Below, piece after piece: positions 40,954 through 49,351 of a DNA stretch of 64,000 nt. The stretch comes from Labilibaculum filiforme (GTDB taxonomy: Bacteria > Bacteroidota > Bacteroidia > Bacteroidales > Marinifilaceae). A program made the position numbers and the translations under genes. The stretch's first letter is position 1. Every line of letters starts with the position of its first letter. The notes under the pieces were generated by a model, which was given only the letters and a program-made list of their open reading frames with translations, was not told the origin of the DNA and searched no databases. The DNA is taken from the NCBI RefSeq assembly GCF_002843315.1, contig NZ_MVDD01000018.1, positions 20,035-84,034 on the forward strand, written 5' to 3'.

Positions 40954-42390
40954 TTACAATGCTGTTGTAATTCTCTTTTTCACTAAGTAATCGTTCAAAG
41001 CCAAATAAGAACAATCATGTCCAATACCACTTTCCTTTATTCCGCCATGTGGTAAATAAATTGCATACTTCACTCCATTTATCTGCACTTCACCAAAATC
41101 AAGTCCCTCGGAAAACATTCTAAGATCCTTTTCATTTCTAGAGAATACATAGGAAACCAATCCATACTCGGTATTATTACCCAGTTCAAGTGCTTCTTCG
41201 TTTGTAGAAAACTTCATCATAGCAGCAACAGGTCCAAAAATCTCTTCTTTAAAACAGCGCATCTCAGTGGTAAGTCCAGTTATTATAGTTGGTTCTATAA
41301 AATTACCGAGCTCTTTTCCTAACGGAATTCCTCCTCCAAGCTCTAAAGTCGCACCATTAGCAACATCATCTTTCACCATTTTAAAAATTCGCTCCCTGTC
41401 TTTTCGAGTTACTAAAGGTCCCATATCTGGTTTTTCATCAAAGCCAAAACCTACTTTCACCTTTTTTGCTTTCGCAATAAACATCTCTAAAAAAGCATCG
41501 TACACTTTTTCATGAATTAGAAATCGATTGGGAGCAACACAAATCTGACCACAATTTCCATATTTAAGAGCAATACCAATATTTGTAGCTATTTCAAGGT
41601 CCGCATCTTCGCAAACAATAAAAGGTGCATTTCCACCTAATTCCATGCTAACATGCTTTACGGAAGTTGCAGAATCAGCCATTACCTGACGACCCGATTG
41701 AGAAGAACCAATCATGGTTAAAACTTTTGGAATTTTACTCGTAGTCATTGTGTAAGCTACTTCACTAACAGGACCGCTAATAAAATTTATTACTCCAGCA
41801 GGAAAATTCATATTGTATAGAATCTCTCCAAGCACATACGATGATAAAGAAGTTAAGCCAGAAGGCTTAATAATTATTGAACATCCTGCAGCTAAAGCCG
41901 GACCAATTTTATATCCAACATTTAAAAGTGGAAAATTCCAGGCTAAATAAGCTACTGCCACTCCTGCAGGCTGATTCACCATTTTATGACGATGCGTATT
42001 CTCAATGTCAGGAATTATTTCATCGTGCATATTTCGCATAGCACCTGGATAAAACTCCAATGCATTTACAATCGACTCAATATCTTCCCATGCCGCATCG
42101 TAAGATTTTCCCATCTCCATAACAACTGCCTTACGTAAAAGATCATCGTTTTTTAATACCTCTTCACGTAATTTCATCATCCAAACCGTACGCTCTTTTA
42201 ACGATAACTTCGACCAATATCGGAAGCCCTTTTGCGCCTCCTCCAATGCCAATTCAGCATCTTCTTTACCAGCCCAAGCTAGAGTTCCAACTACTTCTTC
42301 GGTTGCAGGACAAATAACATCTTTTTTAGCTCCAGAAATTGAGTCACGTAACTCACCACCTATGTATAATTTTTTATATCCAAAGTTCAT
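40954..42390 (-). CDS. Aldehyde dehydrogenase, probable anhydrogalactose dehydrogenase
   Basis: 478-residue NAD(P)-dependent aldehyde dehydrogenase. Catalytic Cys284 (GNCGQICVAP), general base Glu250 (SMELGGNAPF) and oxyanion Asn152 (WNFP) are all present. General succinate-semialdehyde/glycolaldehyde-like sequence. In a cluster with an enolase-superfamily enzyme, KDG kinase and KDPG aldolase it fits the first oxidation of 3,6-anhydrogalactose to anhydrogalactonate. The substrate is inferred from gene context, not from specific residues. Confidence 0.9.
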   Translation of the reverse strand: MNFGYKKLYIGGELRDSISGAKKDVICPATEEVVGTLAWAGKEDAELALEEAQKGFRYWSKLSLKERTVWMMKLREEVLKNDDLLRKAVVMEMGKSYDAAWEDIESIVNALEFYPGAMRNMHDEIIPDIENTHRHKMVNQPAGVAVAYLAWNFPLLNVGYKIGPALAAGCSIIIKPSGLTSLSSYVLGEILYNMNFPAGVINFISGPVSEVAYTMTTSKIPKVLTMIGSSQSGRQVMADSATSVKHVSMELGGNAPFIVCEDADLEIATNIGIALKYGNCGQICVAPNRFLIHEKVYDAFLEMFIAKAKKVKVGFGFDEKPDMGPLVTRKDRERIFKMVKDDVANGATLELGGGIPLGKELGNFIEPTIITGLTTEMRCFKEEIFGPVAAMMKFSTNEEALELGNNTEYGLVSYVFSRNEKDLRMFSEGLDFGEVQINGVKYAIYLPHGGIKESGIGHDCSYLALNDYLVKKRITTAL

Positions 42391-42409
42391 ATCTAGTCTT
42401 TTAAATAGA

Positions 42410-43540
42410 TTATTTTAACGCATATTTATGTACAGCATCTTCATTCAACTCAAAACCTAAACCAGGTTGATCACTTATTTTAATTTTTCCATCCTTCATT
42501 ACCATATCGGTAGAAGTTAATTCTTCACGAAGTGCATTTTCCGTTCTGTCGTATTCCAATAAACAATTTGGTGTTCGTAAACGACCTGGTAAAATATCTA
42601 AATTACTCACAAAATGAAGTGCTGCCGATATGGCAATACCAGTACCCCAAGTGTGTGGAATCAACTCAACACCGTAAACCGATGCTAAAACTGCAATCCG
42701 TTTGGCTTCGGTTAATCCTCCCGAAGCACATATATCCGGTTGTACTATATCCACACAATTAGACTTTAATAAGGTCTGAAATCCAAAACGGAGGTATTCA
42801 CATTCTCCGCCAGAAATTGGAATTGTAGTTTTCGATCTTAATTCAGCATATTGCTCATAACATTCAGGAGATAAAGGCTCCTCAAACCAAGCAATATCGT
42901 ATTGTTCAACTGCATTAGCTAACTGTATTGCTTCTCGCAAGTTATAGGCATGATTGGAGTCAATGGCGAGCTTGATATCTGGACCAATAGCCTCCCGAAC
43001 TCTTTTCACATACTCTACGTCCTCCTCAATGCTAAGACCAACTTTCATTTTCATGGCATTGAATCCCATTTCTACATATAATTTAGCCTCTTCAACCAAC
43101 TTATCGCCCAAATCATTACAATGAGTATAATACATTCCTGTTGCATAAGGCGTAATAAAATCACGTTTTTTACCCCCTAATAACAAATGTACTGGCTGTT
43201 CTAATATCTTCCCCTTTAAATCCCACAATGCTACATCAATCGCACTAATTGAAGCAACAAGAACTCCTCTTCTAGCATAATCTAGTGTGCGACGATACAT
43301 TGTGCTCCATATTGTTTCCGTTTCTAAAGGATTCATTCCAATTAGAAATGGGGTAAGATGCTCAATTCCAGCTTTAATTACACCAGCAGGACCATATCCT
43401 TCTCCCCAACCTACATGACCGGTATCACTTGTTACTTTTACAATACAAATACGCCTTTCAGCATATTCCCACTGCGAAAAGTAGAAGCTTTCATCCAATT
43501 TATCTGCAAGTACAAAACTCTCTATTGACTTTATTTTCAT
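42410..43540 (-). CDS. Enolase-superfamily (mandelate racemase-like) cycloisomerase/dehydratase
   Basis: 376-residue enolase-superfamily enzyme. Metal ligands Asp194, Glu220 and Glu246 are in place (AIDSNHAYN, WFEEPL, GGECE). The basic pair is Lys164/Lys166 in MKMKVG, and His296 lies in the PHTWGTG loop. This mandelate-racemase-type set abstracts the proton next to a carboxylate. Placed after the aldehyde dehydrogenase in an anhydrosugar context, it is probably the anhydrogalactonate cycloisomerase yielding a 2-keto-3-deoxy-galactonate. A simple sugar-acid dehydratase is the main alternative. Confidence 0.9.
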   Translation of the reverse strand: MKIKSIESFVLADKLDESFYFSQWEYAERRICIVKVTSDTGHVGWGEGYGPAGVIKAGIEHLTPFLIGMNPLETETIWSTMYRRTLDYARRGVLVASISAIDVALWDLKGKILEQPVHLLLGGKKRDFITPYATGMYYTHCNDLGDKLVEEAKLYVEMGFNAMKMKVGLSIEEDVEYVKRVREAIGPDIKLAIDSNHAYNLREAIQLANAVEQYDIAWFEEPLSPECYEQYAELRSKTTIPISGGECEYLRFGFQTLLKSNCVDIVQPDICASGGLTEAKRIAVLASVYGVELIPHTWGTGIAISAALHFVSNLDILPGRLRTPNCLLEYDRTENALREELTSTDMVMKDGKIKISDQPGLGFELNEDAVHKYALK

Positions 43541-43571
43541 AGCCTAATTCTAATACAACAACTAATTACTT

Positions 43572-44582
43572 TTACACGACACCATTAGAATACCCTAAAA
43601 CAACCGTTGCAATAATAAGTACTAACAAACCAACAAGCAGGTAATTAAAAGCTTGTTTTGCCCCTACCCATTCCTTATTTAAGTAGGCCCAAACATTACT
43701 CACAACGAGTGAAACACCAAGTAAAATTGGCCAGCCAATAATAGGCCCCATATTTCCCATCAAAGTTGCACCTTGCCCATAAACACCCAAAGCACCAAAC
43801 CAAAGCAAGCCAGCCCCAACTGACCAAACGTATGCTTTTCCCGACTTAGGAACAGAAAATGAACTCCAACTTTTATTTTTGAAGAGTAAAATGATTGCAT
43901 ATCCAGCATTCATTAAATAAGCACCTATCAGTACCACTACCCAAATAGCTAAACTACTATTCCGCGCAATTACACCCGAAGCTACGGCGGCTTCACCGAC
44001 AGGTTGTGCATTTACAAAACCAACATTTAGAAAAGCTGACAAAACACCGCTAATAATAGCAATTCCTAATCCAAGCTTAAGGTTTACCGCACCATCATTT
44101 TCTTTTTTAGATAACTTATCACGTTTAATTCCAGCATATGCAGTTATAGCTACACCTACAATCATTATCAATACTCCAGCCATAACATATGGAAATGCAG
44201 GAAGATTAATGGCTCCATCTAACTGAAAAAAAGGAATCAGACTACCAACAGCCGAACAAACACCCATTACAATTCCGTAGGTAAGAGATATTCCAATATA
44301 TGGAATACTTTTCCCAAACATTATACCTCCAATTCCCCATAAGAAACCAAACAACATTCCAATCCAAATTGCTTGAGAAGGTGCTTGCTTAATAACGCCG
44401 AATAAATCAGGCACCACTAACAAAGCCCACACAATAGGAACAATTAACATAGCAACAGTAGCATGAACAAGCCACCATGCTTCCCATTTTAAAGGAGCCA
44501 TAAACTTCATTCCAAGTCCAAATGAACCCTGAAAAACACTGGCGAATAATACTAATACGAAAGGTATAAATGCGAATTCCAT
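43572..44582 (-). CDS. RhaT-like sugar:proton symporter
   Basis: 336-residue inner-membrane permease of the drug/metabolite-transporter type with about ten hydrophobic helices across its length. It resembles L-rhamnose-proton symporter RhaT (GSFGLGMKFMAPLKWEAWWLVHA, FVNAQPVGEAAVASGV). No rhamnose isomerase, kinase or aldolase lies nearby. As the first gene of the anhydrosugar operon directly behind operator C it most likely imports the released anhydrogalactose or a related monosaccharide (inference). Confidence 0.85.
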   Translation of the reverse strand: MEFAFIPFVLVLFASVFQGSFGLGMKFMAPLKWEAWWLVHATVAMLIVPIVWALLVVPDLFGVIKQAPSQAIWIGMLFGFLWGIGGIMFGKSIPYIGISLTYGIVMGVCSAVGSLIPFFQLDGAINLPAFPYVMAGVLIMIVGVAITAYAGIKRDKLSKKENDGAVNLKLGLGIAIISGVLSAFLNVGFVNAQPVGEAAVASGVIARNSSLAIWVVVLIGAYLMNAGYAIILLFKNKSWSSFSVPKSGKAYVWSVGAGLLWFGALGVYGQGATLMGNMGPIIGWPILLGVSLVVSNVWAYLNKEWVGAKQAFNYLLVGLLVLIIATVVLGYSNGVV

Positions 44583-44605
44583 AATATATACGTTTTATTT
44601 ATAAG

Positions 44606-44671
44606 CAAAGAAAGAGAAATACAACAGACGACTATTCTTTAAATTTACCATCTGATTACATTATATTACCC
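44606..44671 (-). promoter_or_regulatory. PUL operator C and promoter of the importer/catabolic operon
   Basis: Plus-strand 44641-44671: TTTACC at 44644-44649, TTAC at 44656-44659 and ATTACCC at 44665-44671, in the same phasing as operators A and B. The -7 element TTTCTTTG (plus-strand CAAAGAAA, 44606-44613) follows after exactly 27 bp, as in operator A. The rhaT-like start codon is 24 bp beyond. No -33 TTTG is present. Confidence 0.7.
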
Positions 44672-44777
44672 CTTTTACTAGTTGGTGCAACAAATCAACC
44701 CCTTCCTATTGCTTTAATAGAAAAAAAAGTAAGCTCACTTCCAACTCATTGGTTGTTTACACCTAAAATTTAGGCAT

Positions 44778-44811
44778 AAAAAAAAGGAGTCCAATTGGAC
44801 TCCTTTTTTTT
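44778..44811 (-). terminator. Terminator of the exbB-exbD operon
   Basis: A 20-bp perfect palindrome (AGGAGTCC and its complement, 44785-44804) has A/T runs of eight or more on both sides, so it works in both directions. It lies 19 bp beyond the second exbD stop. Confidence 0.88.
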
Positions 44812-44829
44812 ATATATAAACTTGGAATA

Positions 44830-45297
44830 TTATTCCGCTGTTTCACGTGTAGAATAGTTCAGTTTTAACGAACTGGCTTTTCTTAGCTCCTGCTTAATGT
44901 CGATAATAATACCCATTTTGGTATATTGATCCACTTTAAGCGAAGTAGTCAACTTGTTACGTAATTCTTCTTTTCTTGCTTCTCTTTCAGCAACAATAAA
45001 AGCTTGAATATCTTCAACCGTAGAAAATTGATCGTTCAACTGAATTTGTGGTTCAGTACCCATCGTTTTTTGGAATTGCCTCATTGGAATACCCACATAG
45101 ATGTTACTAACAAGATCCTTTTTTTCCAATTTTACCACTTCCGTTGCAGTTGGAACCATCACATCTACATTCAATTCAACTTCACGCATAGTTGTACTAA
45201 CCATGAAAAAGAATAAAAGCATGAACACGATATCAGGAAGAGATGCTGTCGAAATTTCAGGAAGTTCCTTAGAACCACCTTTTTTAAATTTTCCCAT
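44830..45297 (-). CDS. exbD: ExbD/TolR-family biopolymer transport protein (second)
   Basis: 155-residue inner-membrane protein with one N-terminal transmembrane helix (about residues 23-42, LPDIVFMLLFFFMVSTTM) holding the conserved proton-path Asp24, then a periplasmic domain. It is part of the ExbB-ExbD motor that energises TonB-dependent transporters. Its start overlaps the stop of the preceding exbD by one base. Last gene of the operon. Confidence 0.9.
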   Translation of the reverse strand: MGKFKKGGSKELPEISTASLPDIVFMLLFFFMVSTTMREVELNVDVMVPTATEVVKLEKKDLVSNIYVGIPMRQFQKTMGTEPQIQLNDQFSTVEDIQAFIVAEREARKEELRNKLTTSLKVDQYTKMGIIIDIKQELRKASSLKLNYSTRETAE

Positions 45298-45875
45298 TAT
45301 TTATTTCCTCCTATATTTTTAGGTTCTGCTTCAGAAATCTGCATTGGGACAAAATCTCTCACAGCACCTTGCTGCTCTTCGTCCAAATCATCATATTTCT
45401 TGTTCCACTTTTGCATTGCTTTCTCGTCTTTTAATTCACGAGAAGCAGCAGCAAGTTCGTCCTGTACTTTAATGTACATTTCGTAACTAGTTCCGCGGTC
45501 ATTTTGCAATGAAACTAATCCTTTTGAAACCAATACATCTCCAAAAAATGGAATTGTAGTTAATTTCTTTTCAGGTAAATTTTCATTATTTGATGGGTTC
45601 AAGATAAATTCTTTTGTCTTTTCGCGCAATTGCGAAATACTAAGAACCTCTCCATTAACCAATAAGTCATCGTTGCGGTTAACCAAAATAGCTAAAACAT
45701 TACGTTGTTTAACTTTTGGTGCTTCATCTGGCAACTCTTCAGGAATTGGAGGTAACTTTTTATAGATACCTGTATCAATGTCCATTGTAGTCGAAACCAA
45801 GAAGAAAATTAACAACAAGAATGCAATATCGGCCATCGAACTCGAATTAATCGCTGGTGTTTTTTTCCTTGCCAT
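45297..45875 (-). CDS. exbD: ExbD/TolR-family biopolymer transport protein (first)
   Basis: 192-residue ExbD-type protein with one transmembrane helix near residues 14-31 (MADIAFLLLIFFLVSTTM) containing the conserved Asp, followed by a longer periplasmic region than its neighbour, including a predicted helical C-terminus. Two non-identical exbD genes in a row after exbB are common in Bacteroidota. They probably form a mixed dimer in the ExbB channel (inference). Confidence 0.9.
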   Translation of the reverse strand: MARKKTPAINSSSMADIAFLLLIFFLVSTTMDIDTGIYKKLPPIPEELPDEAPKVKQRNVLAILVNRNDDLLVNGEVLSISQLREKTKEFILNPSNNENLPEKKLTTIPFFGDVLVSKGLVSLQNDRGTSYEMYIKVQDELAAASRELKDEKAMQKWNKKYDDLDEEQQGAVRDFVPMQISEAEPKNIGGNK

Positions 45876-45916
45876 AATAAAGTTATTACGATCCGAACAA
45901 AGCTCGGATCAAATTC

Positions 45917-46366
45917 TTAACGAAATCTTCTTAAAACTTCAGTCGCAACAATAGCAGCTACTGTTCCAATACCCAAAATGTACATGGTATAAAGCACAGT
46001 ATCAGCGAACTGCAATGTGCCCGGAGTGTTATCAGGACCTGTATAACCAGGAAGATCTAACAAAGTTCCATCTGATAATGAATACCCGATAAAGATAATT
46101 ACACCTAAGCCAACTAATCCAGCTAAGCCTTTAACAGCTCCCTTTGGGTTAGATACTAACTCAATAATTGGAAAAAGAAGTGACAATCCTGCACAAACAA
46201 AAAATAACGCTTTTGCCCAATGTATTAAAACATCAGTATAAACTGGCGTTTGATATGTCTGATTTGGCAGATCTCCGCCTAAGTAAAACATGGCAACAAA
46301 AATTGCTGTTAGACCAATCATTACATAGGTGAGAATATTTAAATATTTACTCAATGTATTTGACAT
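45917..46366 (-). CDS. Small four-helix membrane protein in the exb operon
   Basis: 149-residue protein with four hydrophobic helices (about residues 10-28, 47-66, 78-95, 122-142) and a short periplasmic-looking loop rich in Gly/Pro/Asp (LPGYTGPDNTPGT). No named domain is recognised. Found between exbB and exbD in Bacteroidota, which suggests an accessory subunit of the TonB motor; this is inferred from position only. Confidence 0.75.
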   Translation of the reverse strand: MSNTLSKYLNILTYVMIGLTAIFVAMFYLGGDLPNQTYQTPVYTDVLIHWAKALFFVCAGLSLLFPIIELVSNPKGAVKGLAGLVGLGVIIFIGYSLSDGTLLDLPGYTGPDNTPGTLQFADTVLYTMYILGIGTVAAIVATEVLRRFR

Positions 46367-46375
46367 AGTCTAAAA

Positions 46376-47197
46376 TTATTTTTTCAAGTTGTGTTTTACA
46401 AGGATATCAAGAAGAGAGATAGAAGCATCTTCCATGCTATTTACAATACTGTCAATTTTTGCAGTACAGTAGTTATAGAATACCTGAAGGATCATCGCAA
46501 CGATCAAACCAGATACAGTTGTAATCAAAGCAACTTTAATACCACCCGCTACAGCTGCTGGAGAAATAGTACCCATAGACTGGATAGAATCAAAAGCGTC
46601 GATCATACCAATTACAGTTCCCATAAATCCTAACATAGGAGCAAGACCAATCATCAGACCAATCCAAGAAAGACCCTTTTCTAAAAGTCCCATTTGAACA
46701 GAACCGTAAGAAATAACTGATTTCTCAACTACTTCAACACCCTCATCGATACGATCAAGACCTTGGTAGAAAATACTAGCAACTGGTCCACGAGTGTTTC
46801 TACAAACTTCTTTTGCTGCATCAACACCACCATTGCTCAAAGCATCTTCGATGTTAGCAAGTAATTTCTTTGTATTCGTTGTAGACATATTTAAGTAAAT
46901 GATTCTTTCGATAGAAAGAGCCAAACCTAAAATAAGTGCTAACAATACAAAACTCATAAACATCGCACCACCTTGGATAAACTGCTTTTTCACAACTTTG
47001 TGGAAAGAAGTACTTTCAATAACTTCTTCTTCCATTACTGGAGTGGCTTCCTCAACAACTTCTTCAGCAACTTCCTCTGCAACTTGCGTTGTATCTACGG
47101 TAGCTTGTTCTGCTGTCTCATCCTGAGCAAATACATTTGTTGACGCTCCTAAGCTTAGCATCCCGATAACTGCTATAAATGCAAATAACTTTTTCAT
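46376..47197 (-). CDS. exbB: ExbB/TolQ/MotA-family proton channel protein
   Basis: 273-residue protein. It has an N-terminal signal-like segment (to about residue 25, NVFAQ) and an acidic linker rich in Glu/Val (about residues 28-62). Three transmembrane helices follow, typical of the family (about 75-97, 175-200, 215-240), with the MotA/TolQ core LLEKGLSWIGLMIGLAPMLGFMGTVIGMI and a Thr-containing last helix. First gene of a four-gene operon that powers SusC-type transporters. The extra N-terminal signal and acidic linker are usual in Bacteroidota. Confidence 0.92.
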   Translation of the reverse strand: MKKLFAFIAVIGMLSLGASTNVFAQDETAEQATVDTTQVAEEVAEEVVEEATPVMEEEVIESTSFHKVVKKQFIQGGAMFMSFVLLALILGLALSIERIIYLNMSTTNTKKLLANIEDALSNGGVDAAKEVCRNTRGPVASIFYQGLDRIDEGVEVVEKSVISYGSVQMGLLEKGLSWIGLMIGLAPMLGFMGTVIGMIDAFDSIQSMGTISPAAVAGGIKVALITTVSGLIVAMILQVFYNYCTAKIDSIVNSMEDASISLLDILVKHNLKK

Positions 47198-47237
47198 AGT
47201 CTGTTTTTCAAATTTTAATTAACGAAATTATTTTTTA

Positions 47238-47267
47238 CAAAATTAAACGATTGCGATCTATTATACA
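47238..47267 (-). promoter_or_regulatory. Promoter of the exb operon
   Basis: On the minus strand TAATTTTG (plus-strand 47238-47245) is a full TAnnTTTG match about 40 bp upstream of exbB. The -33 box about 20 bp further (TTGT, near plus-strand 47264-47267) is imperfect. Confidence 0.5.
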
Positions 47268-47412
47268 ACTAGTTTTTTAGTTGCATCTTACTTTTATTAT
47301 TTAAAGCCTTTCTACATCTGTTTTTCATGATTATCACGAATTAAATTTTATGTAATACAGAAGGGACTAAACAGTGCACCAAATTACAAAAAAAATGTGA
47401 AAAACAAATAAA

Positions 47413-48447
47413 CTATTGGCTTAATTCACCTTTCAAAGATTTATTTAAAAGAAATATGATTTGTTCTGTATTTAAGTTTTTGCCCAGCACATACATTAGT
47501 TTAGTAACTGCAGCCTCTGTGGTAATATCTCTACCACTAACAACACCAGCACGTAACAACTCAATACTAGTCTCATACAGACCCATTTCAACACTCCCAG
47601 CAGCACATTGAGTAATATTATAAACTATTATTCCTCTCTTAATAGCTTCTTTAATTGAATCAATGAACCACTTATCAGTAGGAGCATTTCCGGCTCCATA
47701 CGATTCCATTATTACTGCTTTTAATCCTTTACTATTAAGTATAGAATCAACAACAGTCTTATTTATACCTGGAAATATCTTTAAAATAGCAATATTGAGA
47801 TCTAAAGATGTTGATATTTCCAATTCCCTTGGTTGACTTGGATAATGAATCGCCCCGTAATTATAATTGATATGGATTCCTATTTTTGCCAAATCGGGAT
47901 AATTGTAGGAATGAAATGCATTAAAATTCTCGGCATTATGCTTTGTTGTCCGATTTCCTCTGAAAAGCTTATTCTCAAATACCACACATACTTCGGGCAC
48001 CATTGCCTGTCCGTTTTGGTAGGCAGCAGCAATTTCAATTGCAGTAATTAAATTCTCTTTCCCATCGGTTCGCAGAGTTCCAATTGGTAGTTGTGATCCG
48101 GTAAGAATAACTGGCTTTTGCAAATTATCCAACATGAAACTCAAAGCCGAAGCAGTATACGACATAGTATCCGTTCCATGCAACACCACAAAACCATCGA
48201 ACTCTTGATAGTTTTCTTTTATTAATTCAACAATCTTTATCCAAACAGTTGGATTTAGGTTGGAAGAATCGATTAAAGGGTCAAAAGCTATTGACTCTAA
48301 TCGAAAACCAAATTCCTTCAGTTCGGGAACCTGTTTTAAAATATGAGCAAAATCGAAAGGTTTTAACGATCCTGTTTCTGGATTATTCACCATACCGATT
48401 GTTCCACCAGTATATAATATTAAAATAGAAGTTTGCTTTGATCCCAT
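47413..48447 (-). CDS. ansA: Type I L-asparaginase
   Basis: 344-residue cytoplasmic asparaginase. The first catalytic Thr lies in the LYTGGTIGMV loop near residue 14 and the second in VLHGTDTMSYTASALSFML near residues 90-97. Conserved ILTGSQLPIG and NAPTDKWF segments follow. No signal peptide, so type I. It lies 16 bp downstream of tatD and is probably co-transcribed with it. Length is normal. Confidence 0.93.
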   Translation of the reverse strand: MGSKQTSILILYTGGTIGMVNNPETGSLKPFDFAHILKQVPELKEFGFRLESIAFDPLIDSSNLNPTVWIKIVELIKENYQEFDGFVVLHGTDTMSYTASALSFMLDNLQKPVILTGSQLPIGTLRTDGKENLITAIEIAAAYQNGQAMVPEVCVVFENKLFRGNRTTKHNAENFNAFHSYNYPDLAKIGIHINYNYGAIHYPSQPRELEISTSLDLNIAILKIFPGINKTVVDSILNSKGLKAVIMESYGAGNAPTDKWFIDSIKEAIKRGIIVYNITQCAAGSVEMGLYETSIELLRAGVVSGRDITTEAAVTKLMYVLGKNLNTEQIIFLLNKSLKGELSQ

Positions 48448-48463
48448 TTTATAAGGTTTTCAA

Positions 48464-49231
48464 TTAAATGTTGAATAATTTCTCGGCATTAGCACTAGTT
48501 ATTCTGGCAACCTCATCCAAGTTAATTTGATAAATCTCGGCGAGCTTATTAGCAACATGTATTACATACGAACTTTCGTTACGCTTTCCTCGTTTTGGTA
48601 CAGGCGCAAGATACGGAGCATCCGTTTCCAAAATCAGACAGCTTAAATCAAGAGCTTTAATGGTTTTATCGAGCCCTGCATTTTTAAACGTTACAATACC
48701 ATTTATTCCCAACAAAAAACCCAAATCAATTGCCTGATTAGCCTGTTCTATATTTCCAGTAAAGCTATGAAATACTCCTTTTAAATTCGTGTTACGATAA
48801 GTTTCTAGTACTTCAAAAATTTCATGGAACGAATCTCTTGCATGAATAACAATTGGAAGATTTTTTTCGAGCGCCCAATTAATTTGAATATCGAAAACAA
48901 TTTGCTGCTCTTTCAAAAACGTTTTGTCCCAGTACAAATCCATTCCAATTTCACCAATTGCACAATACTCTTCCTTTGCAAGCCATGCTTTACAAGTCTC
49001 CAACTCATCCCTATAGTTTTCCTTCACTGATGTTGGGTGAAGTCCCATCATAGGCACACACATATCTGGAAATCTTTCAACTAACTGATTCATTTTTGGT
49101 ATGGACTCTGAATCAATGTTAGGAAGTAATATTTTCTCGATGTTTACTTTCCTGCAATTGGAGATGATATCTTCAATATCCTCTTTAAAATCATCAGCGT
49201 ATATATGGGAATGAGTATCAATTAATTTCAT
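48464..49231 (-). CDS. tatD: TatD-family metal-dependent DNase
   Basis: 255-residue TIM-barrel hydrolase. Metal-binding DTHSHIY at residues 5-11, GEIGMDLYWD near 93, VIHARDS near 127, HSFTGN near 150 and ETDAPYLAP near 203 supply the full set of His/Asp/Glu ligands. Predicted cytoplasmic nuclease involved in DNA quality control. First gene of a pair with ansA. Confidence 0.94.
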   Translation of the reverse strand: MKLIDTHSHIYADDFKEDIEDIISNCRKVNIEKILLPNIDSESIPKMNQLVERFPDMCVPMMGLHPTSVKENYRDELETCKAWLAKEEYCAIGEIGMDLYWDKTFLKEQQIVFDIQINWALEKNLPIVIHARDSFHEIFEVLETYRNTNLKGVFHSFTGNIEQANQAIDLGFLLGINGIVTFKNAGLDKTIKALDLSCLILETDAPYLAPVPKRGKRNESSYVIHVANKLAEIYQINLDEVARITSANAEKLFNI

Positions 49232-49307
49232 TTTCTGTTACTTTTCTGCAAACATATATAAACAGGAATGACTTGCCAAACGAATGAGGAGTGAATATCA
49301 ATTAAAA

Positions 49308-49328
49308 AAAGCCGGCAAAGCCGGCTTT
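49308..49328 (-). terminator. Terminator of gdhA
   Basis: Stem AAAGCCGGC (49308-49316) and GCCGGCTTT (49320-49328) with a 3-nt loop and A/T runs on both sides. It lies 24 bp beyond the gdhA stop. Confidence 0.85.
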
Positions 49329-49351
49329 TATATATTAGGCAATATAGTATA

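Noticed and set aside
43572..44582. Rhamnose utilization as the function of the importer operon
   Set aside because: No rhamnose isomerase, rhamnulokinase or aldolase nearby; the partners fit anhydrogalactose oxidation instead.
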